DNA of 64,000 nt from Hoyosella sp. YIM 151337 (GTDB lineage: Bacteria; Actinomycetota; Actinomycetes; Mycobacteriales; Mycobacteriaceae): assembly GCF_026041215.1 (NCBI RefSeq), contig NZ_JAPEIQ010000011.1, forward strand, positions 62,001 to 126,000, read 5' to 3'. Below, one piece after another: positions 10,144-19,413 of the stretch. The translations under genes were made by a program, and so were the position numbers. Below the pieces are notes generated by a model. The model ran no database searches. It had not been told where the DNA came from and worked only from the letters and a program-made list of their open reading frames with translations. The first letter of the stretch is position 1; the number at the start of each line of letters is the position of its first letter.

Positions 10144-10602
10144 ATGAAACTCCGGCGCATTGGGGTAATCGCGGGGACAAGCGCGCTCGCCTTGGCAGCA
10201 AGCGCAGGGATAAGTGCGGCGAGCGTCGCCGGAACCGCAACAATCGACGCAACCGCCAATAATGTGAGCGCGGTGATCGCAGCAACGAGCGACAACGCCG
10301 GCTTCACCTGTGAACTCGAAGCTGCGGGCACCTTCGAAGGGTCACTCTTGGTCGTGCGTATCACGGCAAGAGATGGACAAGACAATGACCCAGACAATGA
10401 GGCGGACGGGGTCCTCAACACTACGCTGACGATATCGAACCTGCCTGATGGCGAGTACACAGTCCGGGTCCGCTGTGACGACGGAGTGGACGATCGAGTC
10501 ACCCTGGCCGAGAAGGTAGTCACGCTGCCCGCGGAAGAAGAGCCATCTCCGCCGGGGTTTGACTTCTTCGGGAGCCTCGAGTTGCTCTTCGGCAGCAGCT
10601 AG
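10144..10602 (+). CDS. Small secreted protein, hypothetical
   Basis: 152 residues. ATG 10144 sits about nine bases after AGGAG; GTG 10138 is too close to it. A Sec signal peptide is clear: KLRRIG then a hydrophobic core and ASAGISAAS, with cleavage likely around residue 26-31. The mature part is acidic, with two Cys (FTCELE and VRCDDG) that could form a disulfide, and an Ig-like pattern ending in a Pro/Glu linker and a hydrophobic tail. No family is recognised. Confidence 0.75.
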   Translation: MKLRRIGVIAGTSALALAASAGISAASVAGTATIDATANNVSAVIAATSDNAGFTCELEAAGTFEGSLLVVRITARDGQDNDPDNEADGVLNTTLTISNLPDGEYTVRVRCDDGVDDRVTLAEKVVTLPAEEEPSPPGFDFFGSLELLFGSS

Positions 10603-10605
10603 GGC

Positions 10606-11436
10606 CTACTCACCGGGCTTCGTCGCGTGCACATACTGCACTACGCCGCGCAGGTCTTGGTCCACCTCGACCAGCCCAGCCGAGCGGAAATACTCCGTGA
10701 ATGCGCTGACATCGAACATTCGCAGCCCAGTGAGCGCGAGCACCCGCCGCTGAGCGCGCCTGACTGGCCGGTGCTCGGATGCGCGGGTAGCCATCACGGA
10801 GATACGCCCGCCGGGTTTGAGGACGCGAATCATCTCATCCACCACGCGGAACGGCTCCGGGATGAGATACAACGCCGCGTAACACGTCACCGCGTCTAAC
10901 GAGCCGTCGGGAAACGGGAGGTTTGCGGCGTCGCCGCGCAGATAAACCGCGTTCGGCCGGTTGTTCGTCTGAGCGGCTTTCCGCAGCATCGGCCGGGAAA
11001 TATCCAGGCCGATCGCGAGCCCGCCCGGCTCGAGTGCGTCAGCGAACGCGGCAGTGAAGTTGCCTGGACCACACGCGACGTCAAGGACCGCGCACTCACC
11101 GTGCAGACGCAGCGCGTCGACGGTCTTGTCGCGTTCAGCGCGGAAATGCGCCACGTCGAAACCCATGAACGCAATCACACCGGCTGGGCGCCAGATCCGT
11201 TCGTAGATCGTCGCCAGCAGCGGAAACTCCATCGTGTGCTGGGCCAGCGACTTCGACTCCCGCTGCGGCTCGTCAGGCAGAACGTCGACGTATCCGTCCA
11301 CGAGCCGCGCTGATCCGGCGACGCGGCCCTCGTCGAGACGTGGTGTTACCCGGTCGAGAGCATTGTTAATTCGGAATCCGTCGCTGGCCACTCTGCCTCC
11401 TGACGTTTGATACTCCCCGCTGAGCCTTGTCGCCAT
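10606..11436 (-). CDS. Class I SAM-dependent methyltransferase
   Basis: 276 residues. The UbiE-type methyltransferase domain begins near residue 110: VLDVACGPGNFTAAFADAL (motif I), GLDISRPML (acidic end of beta 2), GDAANLPFPDGSLDAVTC (motif II/III) and LKPGGRISVMA. An N-terminal extension of about 85 residues includes LDVLPDEPQ-like low-complexity sequence. The substrate is unknown. It converges on the secreted-protein gene with a 3-bp gap and is transcribed away from dnaX. Confidence 0.85.
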   Translation of the reverse strand: MATRLSGEYQTSGGRVASDGFRINNALDRVTPRLDEGRVAGSARLVDGYVDVLPDEPQRESKSLAQHTMEFPLLATIYERIWRPAGVIAFMGFDVAHFRAERDKTVDALRLHGECAVLDVACGPGNFTAAFADALEPGGLAIGLDISRPMLRKAAQTNNRPNAVYLRGDAANLPFPDGSLDAVTCYAALYLIPEPFRVVDEMIRVLKPGGRISVMATRASEHRPVRRAQRRVLALTGLRMFDVSAFTEYFRSAGLVEVDQDLRGVVQYVHATKPGE

Positions 11437-11500
11437 TCTGCCGTCCCATTCCTGTGAGCGCGAGCGTTCATTCGTCGGACCCGACCGGTACGCTGACCGC

Positions 11501-13657
11501 GTGGCGCTTTACCGCAAGTATCGACCGGCTACGTTCGCTGAGGTTGTCGGTCAGGAGCATGTAACCGAGCCGCTCAGTGCAGCGCTGAATGCGAGCCGGA
11601 TCAACCACGCGTACTTGTTTTCGGGGCCCCGGGGCTGCGGTAAGACGTCGTCAGCGCGCATTCTTGCACGGTCCCTCAACTGCGAGCAGGGGCCAACGGC
11701 CACGCCTTGTGGAACATGCCGGTCCTGCGTCGCGCTCGGGCCCGGGGGCCCTGGAAATCTAGACGTCATCGAGCTCGACGCTGCCAGCCATGGCGGTGTT
11801 GACGATACGCGGGAACTGCGGGACCGGGCGTTCTATGCGCCTGCGGAGTCGCGGTATCGAGTGTTCATCGTGGACGAGGCGCATATGGTGACGAACGCGG
11901 GCTTCAACGCGCTTCTGAAGATAGTTGAGGAGCCCCCGGAGCATCTGATTTTTATCTTCGCGACCACTGAGCCCGAGAAGGTGCTGCCCACAATCAAATC
12001 GCGCACCCACCATTATCCTTTCCGGCTGCTGCCGCCGCCGGTGATGCGCGGACTGGTCGAACGCATCTGTGCGAGCGAAAACGTGCAGGTTGCGGACGCG
12101 GTGTATCCGCTGGTGATCCGTGCGGGCGGCGGCTCACCTCGTGACACGCTCTCGGTGCTTGACCAATTGCTCGCCGGTGCGGGCGACGAAGGCGTGACGT
12201 ATGAACGTGCCGTCGCACTGCTGGGGCTCACCGACGTCGTACTGATCGATTCTGCGGTTGACGCCCTCGCGAACTCCGACGGTGCCGCGCTATTCGCGAC
12301 AGTGAATGCAGTGATGGATGCTGGGTTTGATCCACGCCGCTTCACTGCGGACCTGCTGGAGCGGTTCCGCGACCTGATCCTTGTGCAAGCCGTCCCGGAC
12401 GCGCTGACGAGCGGCCTGGTGGACGCCCCGACTGACGCGCGTGGACGCATGCTTGCAGACGCGGAGCGTATTGGCCCGGCGACCCTTGCCCGCTATGCGG
12501 AACTTCTGCATGCCGGATTATCGGAGATGCGGGGCGCGACCGCGCCGCGTCTTCTTCTGGAAGTTCTCTGCGCCCGCATGCTACTGCCCGCGGTTTCCGA
12601 CTCTGAGTTGGCGTTGCTGCAGCGCTTAGAGCGGTTAGAGCAGGGAACTTCAGCCGCAGTCACAACGATGGCGGCCCCGTCGGCAGCATCATCGGCTGGG
12701 CCAGTTTTCGAACGGCCGTCGCAACGCCGCACAGAGGGGGCTGGGGCGGAGGTTGCGAGTAGGTCCGCGTCAGCCGCGCCAACCCAGCCCACCGCACCAC
12801 CGAGGCCAACCCAGACCGCGCCAACCCAACCCGCGGTCGACGCCCCTGAACAGGCTGCTGCCGCACCCCCGCCGCCACGGGCCGATCACAGTCCCGTGTT
12901 ATCGCAAGGATCTGGCGTGCCGCAAGAGGCTGCGGTTGCTGCGGGAGACCCTCCAGCCACAACGCTTGCTGCTTCGCCTCCATCGAGTGCTGCTAGCGAT
13001 GGCGCAACGAGTCTCACTGTCTCTGTGGTGGAAGCGGCATGGACGATCATCTGCGCGAAGGTTCGGGAGCAAAGCAAGATCGCGGGCGTGATGTTGTCCG
13101 GCGCGAAAGTCGCCGACGTTCGCGGTGACACGGTCGTCCTCAGTCACGAGACCCCGGCGCTCGTCGCCCGGCTGAAGGAACCGCGCAGCGCGGATATCGT
13201 GCTTGCGGCGTTCCGCGATGCCCTCAAAACCGACTGTAATGTCGTGTGGGGCGGCGAGCCGCCGCGCGCGGCGCGCAGCCAGGCTGCCACCCAGGAGCGG
13301 CAGCAGTCGCCCCAGCGCGCTCAGCCTGCGAAGCGCCCTCAGTTCGTGCGCAAGTCCGCGGCGCAGCAGCCGGCGCCCCAACAGGCGCGCTCGGGCCCCC
13401 GGGCCCCACGCGAACACGGCGGGGCAACGGACGACGTACCGCCGCCAGAAGACCCGGGATATCCGGACGATCCTGGCCCATCGTCATCCGGCGGAACGCC
13501 CGCAGCTCCGGCTCCAGAAGATGAGGATGCGCTGCTTGAAGAAGCACGACGCGCTGAAGCGGACGGCACCAATGACTCCGCTGCCGCGCGCCGCGACCCG
13601 GAGGAGATCGCGATCGAATTGCTCAGCGCGGAACTCGGCGCGCGGCGCCTTGAGTGA
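11501..13657 (+). CDS. dnaX: DNA polymerase III gamma/tau subunit
   Basis: 718 residues, GTG start matching the family N-terminus (ALYRKYRPATFAEVVGQEHV). The AAA+ clamp-loader motor shows Walker A GPRGCGKTSS near 42-51, a zinc module with CGTCRSC, DEAH (FIVDEAH), TTEPEKV and the SRTHHYPF sensor region. A long Ala/Pro/Gln-rich linker (about 395-500) precedes a tau-like C-terminal domain and an acidic tail. I saw no A-rich slippery heptamer, so a short gamma form made by frameshifting is not indicated. It ends 12 bp from the convergent tmsB-like gene. Confidence 0.95.
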   Translation: MALYRKYRPATFAEVVGQEHVTEPLSAALNASRINHAYLFSGPRGCGKTSSARILARSLNCEQGPTATPCGTCRSCVALGPGGPGNLDVIELDAASHGGVDDTRELRDRAFYAPAESRYRVFIVDEAHMVTNAGFNALLKIVEEPPEHLIFIFATTEPEKVLPTIKSRTHHYPFRLLPPPVMRGLVERICASENVQVADAVYPLVIRAGGGSPRDTLSVLDQLLAGAGDEGVTYERAVALLGLTDVVLIDSAVDALANSDGAALFATVNAVMDAGFDPRRFTADLLERFRDLILVQAVPDALTSGLVDAPTDARGRMLADAERIGPATLARYAELLHAGLSEMRGATAPRLLLEVLCARMLLPAVSDSELALLQRLERLEQGTSAAVTTMAAPSAASSAGPVFERPSQRRTEGAGAEVASRSASAAPTQPTAPPRPTQTAPTQPAVDAPEQAAAAPPPPRADHSPVLSQGSGVPQEAAVAAGDPPATTLAASPPSSAASDGATSLTVSVVEAAWTIICAKVREQSKIAGVMLSGAKVADVRGDTVVLSHETPALVARLKEPRSADIVLAAFRDALKTDCNVVWGGEPPRAARSQAATQERQQSPQRAQPAKRPQFVRKSAAQQPAPQQARSGPRAPREHGGATDDVPPPEDPGYPDDPGPSSSGGTPAAPAPEDEDALLEEARRAEADGTNDSAAARRDPEEIAIELLSAELGARRLE

Positions 13658-13669
13658 CCGGTGGCCGGG

Positions 13670-14971
13670 TCAGCGCTGCCACCACTGGCCGAGCGGTACC
13701 TGAGCATCACCGTCACGGGTTGTCTTGACTGCCAGAACCTGGTGCAGCTGGATCGAGTTCTTCTCGAACGCTACCCGTGAGCCTGAAATGTAGAGCCCCC
13801 AGACGCGGGCCGTGCCCACGTCAGACGCTGCAACGCACTCATCCCAATGCCGTGCAAGGTTCGCGTTCCAATCGCGCAGCGTCATCGCGTAGTGTTCGCG
13901 GAGGTTTTCCTCATGACGCACCTCGAATCCAGCGTCATGGATCGCCGAGACGATGAAACCTGGCCCGGCGAGCTCGCCATCGGGGAAAACGTAGCGATCA
14001 ATGAAGTCGCCGGCACGTTTGCTCTGCAGATTGTTCGGCCGCGTGATGCAGTGGTTGAGCAAGCGTCCGCCCGGACGCAGCTTCCCGCGCAGGAACGAGA
14101 AGTAGGACGGGTAGTTGTCCAGGCCGATGTGTTCGGTTAGGCCAATCGAGGAAATCGCGTCAAACCCTGACTCGGAGATATCGCGGTAATCGCTGAAACG
14201 GACCTCAGCGAACTCGCCCAGCCCGTCATCCGCGATCATTTTCTGCGCCCACTCGGCTTGTTTCTGCGACAGCGTCGCACCGATCACGTGGACACCGCGC
14301 TTCGCCGCAAAGCGAACCATGCCGCCCCACCCGCACCCCACATCGAGCAGCCGATCCCCAGCTTTCAGTCCGAGTTTTTCGAACACTAGCCGGTATTTGT
14401 TTTCTTGGGCTTCCTCGAGAGTCGCGTCAGCATGGGGATAGGCTGCGCACGTGTACGTCATCGACGGGCCGAGTATGTACTCGTAGAACTCATTCGACAC
14501 GTCGTAGTGGTGCTGGATCGCCGCAGCATCACGATTCTTGGAGTGCAGGAAGCCGATCGCCATGCGGCGCCAGCGCGGCATGTTTTCCTGCGGTGGCGGA
14601 GCCACCGGGCGCAACCTCTCCCAGCCCAGGGACCGCATGATCGACGCGATCGTCGCCGCCGAAGGACGCCGCACCCGGACGTCGTACGCCAAGATCTTCA
14701 TGATCTCGTAGGGGTCACCCGGATGCACACCGCTGACGTCGAGATCACCGGACACGTACGCGCGGGCGAGCCCGAGGTCACCCGGGGCCGTTGCCAGGTA
14801 GGTGAGACCGCGCGGCGTTTTCAGATGCAGGCCATACGGCGCATTCACGGGTCCAAAGGAGCTGCCGTCGTACGCCGTGAATCGAATCGGAATGTCCCGA
14901 CCGAGAACAGCACTGACAATCTCGGCGATTGTCATCTTCTCAATCTGAGGCGCCGTGAAAACTGCCATCAT
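13670..14971 (-). CDS. tmsB: Fatty-acid methyltransferase of the cyclopropane-synthase family (10-methyl fatty acid synthesis)
   Basis: 433 residues. An N-terminal CFA-synthase-specific domain precedes a SAM domain beginning near 205: LLDVGCGWGGMVRFAAKRG, then the conserved IQHHYDVSNEFYEYILG substrate segment upstream and IGLTEHIGLDNYPSYF. It overlaps the upstream FAD enzyme by ATGA. The same pairing (Rv3720/Rv3719 in M. tuberculosis) converts oleoyl phospholipids to 10-methylene-, then 10-methyl-stearate (tuberculostearate). Function is assigned by family and pairing. Confidence 0.85.
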   Translation of the reverse strand: MMAVFTAPQIEKMTIAEIVSAVLGRDIPIRFTAYDGSSFGPVNAPYGLHLKTPRGLTYLATAPGDLGLARAYVSGDLDVSGVHPGDPYEIMKILAYDVRVRRPSAATIASIMRSLGWERLRPVAPPPQENMPRWRRMAIGFLHSKNRDAAAIQHHYDVSNEFYEYILGPSMTYTCAAYPHADATLEEAQENKYRLVFEKLGLKAGDRLLDVGCGWGGMVRFAAKRGVHVIGATLSQKQAEWAQKMIADDGLGEFAEVRFSDYRDISESGFDAISSIGLTEHIGLDNYPSYFSFLRGKLRPGGRLLNHCITRPNNLQSKRAGDFIDRYVFPDGELAGPGFIVSAIHDAGFEVRHEENLREHYAMTLRDWNANLARHWDECVAASDVGTARVWGLYISGSRVAFEKNSIQLHQVLAVKTTRDGDAQVPLGQWWQR

Positions 14972-16455
14972 CGTTGCTGCACCGCCTTCGCGTAGAGATC
15001 AAGTAGCCGGCCCTTGGGGTCGTAGCGTTCTTTGAGGCTGGTATAGGTATCACCGCCGTACAGCGCGTCAAACTCGTCGCGGTCATAGAAAGACTCGGAG
15101 TACAGCGACTTGTGGCCGTCGAGGTGATGCACTTCCCGCTCGATCTGCCGGTTGGTATACCCGTCTTCCTGGCCTGGCTGGACCGGTACCGCGGACCAGA
15201 ACCCTGCATTCACGTACGTCCGCTGCGGCTCCAGCGGGTAGAGCGGCCACGGCCGGGCCGTCCGCGAAGTCCCATCCGCGGATGCCCCGCGGGTGCGGCC
15301 AAGACGCAGCGGACACAGCCATACCGGCTCAATCGGCACGTTCGCGAGAAACCATCGCAGGAACTCCGCGGTGTTCTCAATGGGAACCTCGATGTCCTGG
15401 ACGACCCGCTCTCTCGGAAGGTTGCCTTGTCGGCGCTCAAGGTAGTCGGCGAGACCGATCCGCCTATCGAGGGCGATTAGTTTCCAATAGAAGCTGCTGC
15501 GCCGCAGCTGCTTCGGCCACAAGCGCCGGACTACTGGGTGCTGCGCCCCGAAGGCGCGTGAGCACCAGAACCAGTCGGTGTCCCAACGCCAGAGATAGTC
15601 GCGAATTGTCAGCCGGTCCACGAGCGGGGTATCGGCACCACCATGCTGGATCGACCGGTAGTAGATCTCGTTGCCAGTGTAGTCGCTCACAGGACCGGGC
15701 TCGCTGGTTTGCCTTCCCAGTGTCAGATAGCTCTCCGTGGCTGTAAACATGACACCATCGAGGTAGTGCACCGGTTCATCCGCATACGCATGTTCGCGGC
15801 ACACCATGTCCATTGTGGTTTGAAGATCATCGAGGCTCGTGAAGCGAAGGTGCCGCAATTCGACGAACGGTTCGACTGGCTCAAGTTTGATCCGCAAACG
15901 TGTTGCGTACCCGAGGGTGCCATAGGAATTAGGGAAGCCCCAGTACAAGTCGTCGTGTTCCCCGCCCGGCCGCGCCGTGACCACCTCACCGGAACCGGTG
16001 AGAATGTCCATTTCGAGGACGGACTCGTGCGGCAAGCCGTTCCGGAACGAGGCGGACTCTATGCCCAGGCCGGTGACAGCACCGCCGAGAGTGATTGTTT
16101 TCAGTTGCGGCACAACGAAAGGCGTCAAACGGTGGGCGAGCGTCGCGTCAACAAGGTCCTCGTACGTGCACATGCCGCCGACGTCGGCGGTACGCGCGTC
16201 AGGGTCGATGCTGATGACTCGGTTGAGCCCCGACACGTCAAGGCCTGGAGCCGTAGTCTTTTCACGCGGACGAAAGAGGTTCGATGTCTTCTTCGCCAAC
16301 CGGACGGGACTGTCGTCGGGGATGGCCTGGTAGCTTTCGATCAGCCGTGTGACCGCAGCCTTATGCGCCGCCAGACGGGCATCAGCAGTGCCGCTGGGAG
16401 TCGTTCCAGAATTCGAGCGCGAGGGCAAACGAAGGCTCCACACATTATCGACCAT
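14968..16455 (-). CDS. tmsA: FAD-binding oxidoreductase partner in 10-methyl fatty acid synthesis
   Basis: 495 residues from ATG 16455 (MVDNVW); the longer open frame to 16632 has non-coding-like sequence. It is a VAO/DHCR24-type flavoprotein: VISIDPDARTADVGGMCTYEDLVDATL and LKTITLGGAVTGLGIESASFRNGLPHE form the FAD_binding_4 domain. The conserved C-terminus ends in LKERYDPKGRLLDLY. It should reduce the 10-methylene intermediate made by the methyltransferase whose start overlaps its stop. It is transcribed divergently from the SRPBCC gene. Confidence 0.85.
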   Translation of the reverse strand: MVDNVWSLRLPSRSNSGTTPSGTADARLAAHKAAVTRLIESYQAIPDDSPVRLAKKTSNLFRPREKTTAPGLDVSGLNRVISIDPDARTADVGGMCTYEDLVDATLAHRLTPFVVPQLKTITLGGAVTGLGIESASFRNGLPHESVLEMDILTGSGEVVTARPGGEHDDLYWGFPNSYGTLGYATRLRIKLEPVEPFVELRHLRFTSLDDLQTTMDMVCREHAYADEPVHYLDGVMFTATESYLTLGRQTSEPGPVSDYTGNEIYYRSIQHGGADTPLVDRLTIRDYLWRWDTDWFWCSRAFGAQHPVVRRLWPKQLRRSSFYWKLIALDRRIGLADYLERRQGNLPRERVVQDIEVPIENTAEFLRWFLANVPIEPVWLCPLRLGRTRGASADGTSRTARPWPLYPLEPQRTYVNAGFWSAVPVQPGQEDGYTNRQIEREVHHLDGHKSLYSESFYDRDEFDALYGGDTYTSLKERYDPKGRLLDLYAKAVQQR

Positions 16456-16579
16456 AGCCCGATCTTGACCGTTCTGCGTGCACTGAGGTGTTGCTCGTGG
16501 GTGAACTTTTGCCCGGCTGCGTGCAATATGGACACGACCCGCAATGGGAATGGGCCGAAGCCGAAAGGAAACCACCGCA

Positions 16580-17017
16580 ATGGGACAGGTCAGCGCGACA
16601 AATTCGATCACAATCGCCGCGCCGGTAGACACAGTTTTCGCAGCGCTTGCCGATTATGAAAATGTGCGGCCACGGATCCTCTCCGCGCATTATCGGGACT
16701 ACCGCGTCGTCGAAGGCGGTAACGGCGATGGAACGATCGCGCAGTGGACACTGCAGGCCACATCCAAGCGGTCGCGCGATATCAAAGCTGCAGTGAGCAT
16801 TGACGGTACGACGATCGTCGAGAGGGACGCCAACTCATCACTCGTCACCACCTGGAGTATTGCCCCGGCAGGGGCAGGCAGTGAAGTCACCACCACAACC
16901 CAATGGAAAGGCGCTGGCGGAATCGGCGGCTTCTTCGAAAAAACCTTCGCCCCACTCGGCCTCAAGAAGATCCAGGCAGAGGTTCTGGAAAACCTCAAGG
17001 CAGACGTGGAAAAGTAG
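16580..17017 (+). CDS. SRPBCC-family ligand-binding protein
   Basis: 145 residues; ATG 16580 follows AAAGGAAA by eight bases. It has the polyketide-cyclase/START-like pattern: an opening strand (SATNSITIAAPVDTVFAALADYENV) and a closing amphipathic helix (LGLKKIQAEVLENLKADVEK) that covers a hydrophobic pocket. The ligand is unknown. The Rv3718c homologue holds the same position next to the tuberculostearate pair, which raises a lipid-related role as a possibility only. Confidence 0.82.
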   Translation: MGQVSATNSITIAAPVDTVFAALADYENVRPRILSAHYRDYRVVEGGNGDGTIAQWTLQATSKRSRDIKAAVSIDGTTIVERDANSSLVTTWSIAPAGAGSEVTTTTQWKGAGGIGGFFEKTFAPLGLKKIQAEVLENLKADVEK

Positions 17018-17060
17018 CTCCCGGTAGGATCGCGGCAGCCCTCAAATCGAAAGGAATCCC

Positions 17061-17402
17061 ATGCAGCCAGGCGGTACGCCCGACATGCAGGCGATCATTC
17101 AGCAGGCGCAAGCCATGCAGCAGCAGCTCATGGAAGCGCAGGAGAAGATTGCCGCTACTGAAGTTGAGGGACAGGCTGGTGGCGGGCTCGTCACCGCGAA
17201 GATCACCGGCACTGGTGAACTGGTTGACCTCACGATCGACCCAAAGGTTGTCGATCCCGACGACGTCGAGACTCTGCAGGACCTGATTGTCGGGGCGATC
17301 AAGGACGCGAACCAGAAGGCGCAGAGCCTGGCCGCAGACGCGCTTGGGCCATTCGCCTCAGGCATGGGTGGTGGCGCGGGCATTCCGGGCCTGCCCTTCT
17401 AA
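17061..17402 (+). CDS. ebfC: YbaB/EbfC nucleoid-associated protein
   Basis: 113 residues, the family's usual size. The N-terminal helix is Gln/Met-rich ([22 protein letters not shown]). Then comes the three-strand part ([23 protein letters not shown]) and a C-terminal helix. YbaB dimers bind DNA with low specificity. It directly precedes recR by 12 bp, the arrangement conserved across bacteria, where YbaB and RecR act near replication forks and gaps. Confidence 0.93.
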   Translation: MQPGGTPDMQAIIQQAQAMQQQLMEAQEKIAATEVEGQAGGGLVTAKITGTGELVDLTIDPKVVDPDDVETLQDLIVGAIKDANQKAQSLAADALGPFASGMGGGAGIPGLPF

Positions 17403-17414
17403 GGCAGAGCGCGA

Positions 17415-18056
17415 GTGTACGAAGGACCTGTTCAGGACCTCATTGATGAGCTCGGCAAATTGCCGGGCATCGGTCCTAAAGGCGCGCAGCGCATTGCGTT
17501 CCACATCTTGACCGCTGACCGCGCTGACATCGCGCGGCTGCAGGATGCGTTGCAGCGCATTCGCGATGGCGTGCAGTTCTGCGTCGTCTGCGGCACTGTG
17601 GCAGAGCAAAAGCGTTGCCGGATCTGTGCGGATCCCCGACGTGACCGCACCATGATTTGCGTCGTTGAGGAGCCAAAAGACGTCCAAGCGATCGAGCGCA
17701 CCCGCGAGTTCAAAGGTGTGTACCACGTTCTCGGCGGGGCGCTCGACCCGCTTTCCGGTGTCGGACCGGATCAGTTGCGAATCCGGGAGTTGCTCGCACG
17801 CATCGGCGGTCAGTCTCCCGGTGACACAGGCGAGGACACAGAGATCGGTGAGCCTGCGGACGTCACCGAAGTCATCATCGCCACAGACCCCAACACCGAA
17901 GGCGAGGCGACCGCAACGTACCTCGTAAGGATGCTGCGGCCCTTCCCCGGCCTGTCAGTGACGCGACTTGCATCCGGCTTGCCGATGGGTGGTGACCTGG
18001 AATTTGCTGATGAACTCACTCTCGGCCGCGCGCTTTCGGGGCGGCGCGCACTGTGA
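17415..18056 (+). CDS. recR: Recombination mediator RecR
   Basis: 213 residues, GTG start. Domains in order are an HhH motif ([20 protein letters not shown]), a Cys4 zinc finger (CVVCG and CRIC, about residues 56-74), a Toprim domain ([17 protein letters not shown] and [16 protein letters not shown]) and a C-terminal Walker-B-like region ([22 protein letters not shown]). With RecF/RecO it loads RecA onto SSB-coated gaps. The next gene starts on a GTGA overlap. Confidence 0.96.
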   Translation: MYEGPVQDLIDELGKLPGIGPKGAQRIAFHILTADRADIARLQDALQRIRDGVQFCVVCGTVAEQKRCRICADPRRDRTMICVVEEPKDVQAIERTREFKGVYHVLGGALDPLSGVGPDQLRIRELLARIGGQSPGDTGEDTEIGEPADVTEVIIATDPNTEGEATATYLVRMLRPFPGLSVTRLASGLPMGGDLEFADELTLGRALSGRRAL

Positions 18057-18685
18057 ACACTGCATCAAGAAAAATGGCTGCCCAAGAATCGGTGCCGAGG
18101 CAGTTGCAGCCTAGCCGTGCCGTCGACAGCGCAGCTGTCACGCGCGCAGCCGACCTGCTGGTGAGATGGCCGGCCAGACTCGGCGGCGTCAGGCTCGCAG
18201 CTGTCGACGGCCCGTCCGGATCAGGCAAGACGGTGTTTTCGCGAGCCCTCGCTGCGGAGCTGAACCGTCGCGGTCTCACCGTGGCTGTTGTCGCATGTGA
18301 TGATTTTGCGACATGGAATCGCCCGGCTTCCTGGTGGCCGGAACTGGAAGTCGGTGTGCTCGCAGCTCTCGCGAACGGCAGCGACGGCCGTTATCGGGCG
18401 ATCCGGTGGGCAAACGACAACCCAATCCCCGGGCCTTTCGTTGACATCGCGGTACCGGATGTCCTCATCATCGAGGGCGTAACGAGCGCACGCCGGGCGC
18501 TGGTTGGCCGAGTGAGCGTTGCGGTTTGGCTGGAGTGGGGGAGCCCATCACAGCGGCTTGACGTCGTCGCTAGCCGGGACGGCGAGCAGTGCCGCGAGCC
18601 GCTGCGGCTATGGCAGGACTTCGAAGCGGGATGGTTCGCCGTGGACGGCACGCGGGAACGGTGCGACGTGGTCGTGTGCCGATAG
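18053..18685 (+). CDS. Uridine-kinase-like P-loop protein
   Basis: 210 residues from the GTG overlapping recR's stop; ATG 18074 is an alternative. Walker A is [17 protein letters not shown] near 51-67, followed by [11 protein letters not shown] and [14 protein letters not shown], the pattern of uridine kinase/phosphoribulokinase-type enzymes. The C-terminus ([19 protein letters not shown]) and the [15 protein letters not shown] strand fit a small nucleoside or coenzyme kinase. No specific substrate can be read. It is translationally coupled to recR. Confidence 0.78.
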   Translation: MNTASRKMAAQESVPRQLQPSRAVDSAAVTRAADLLVRWPARLGGVRLAAVDGPSGSGKTVFSRALAAELNRRGLTVAVVACDDFATWNRPASWWPELEVGVLAALANGSDGRYRAIRWANDNPIPGPFVDIAVPDVLIIEGVTSARRALVGRVSVAVWLEWGSPSQRLDVVASRDGEQCREPLRLWQDFEAGWFAVDGTRERCDVVVCR

Positions 18686-18696
18686 GCGTTCGGTGA

Positions 18697-19413
18697 TTAC
18701 CGCGCGACGGCCAGCCGTTCTTTGCGCAGGAGATCCACTTCGGCGAGCGGCAGTGGCTCGAGTTCCTCAACACCGAGGGCGCGCTGAATGATGAGGTCGG
18801 CCAATTCAGGGTTTCGGGCCAGCACTGGGCCGTGCATGTAGGTCCCAATGACGGACCCTTGCACCGCACCCTCGTACCCGTCGCCAGCCCCATTCCCGAC
18901 ACCATGTGTGACGCGGCCGAGTGGCGCAGCGGCGGGACCGAGCGTCGTTCCCCCGCGGTGATTCTCAAACCCCGTGAGCGGCGCTGTGAGGCCATCAGCG
19001 AGCGGCGTGGTAATTACCTCGCCGATCGCGCGGACATCGCGGGGCGATGTGGTGGCGTCAAGCAGCGAAACACCCTCCACGCGCTCCCCAGACGACGTTT
19101 CATACCAGTGACCGAGCACCTGGATTGCGGCGCAAATGGCGAGCACCGGCGCGCCCCGCTCCGCAGCCCGCTGAAGCCCGGGATAGCGGTTGAGGTGGCG
19201 GGTCGCTAGCCGCTGCGCGTAGTCCTCAGCGCCACCGAGGGCGTACATGTCCAATGACTCCGGCACCTCGTCATCGAGCGTGATGTCAACGATCGTGGCG
19301 TCGATGCCCCGCATTGTGAGGCGCTGCCGCAGAATGAGAGCGTTACCGCCATCACCGTAGGTTCCCATGACGTCTGGCAGCACCAGTCCGATCCGGACGG
19401 TTGATTCAGACAC
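18697..19413 (-). CDS. gatD: Lipid II isoglutaminyl synthase, glutaminase subunit GatD
   Basis: 238 residues of the CobB/CobQ-type class I amidotransferase fold. The nucleophile Cys lies in LAICAAIQVLG near 94, where most relatives have ICAGYQ, and the catalytic His in GTYMHGPVLARNPELAD near 191. GatD releases ammonia from glutamine for MurT, which amidates the D-Glu of lipid II. The start overlaps murT by 8 bp, consistent with a fixed-ratio complex. It converges on the kinase gene. Confidence 0.93.
   Translation of the reverse strand: MSESTVRIGLVLPDVMGTYGDGGNALILRQRLTMRGIDATIVDITLDDEVPESLDMYALGGAEDYAQRLATRHLNRYPGLQRAAERGAPVLAICAAIQVLGHWYETSSGERVEGVSLLDATTSPRDVRAIGEVITTPLADGLTAPLTGFENHRGGTTLGPAAAPLGRVTHGVGNGAGDGYEGAVQGSVIGTYMHGPVLARNPELADLIIQRALGVEELEPLPLAEVDLLRKERLAVAR

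Noticed and set aside
13658-13669. Programmed frameshift in dnaX for a short gamma form
   Set aside because: No A-rich slippery heptamer with a following stem was found anywhere in dnaX.
16456-16632. N-terminal extension of the FAD oxidoreductase
   Set aside because: The added residues do not look like the family and the ATG at 16455 fits the conserved start.
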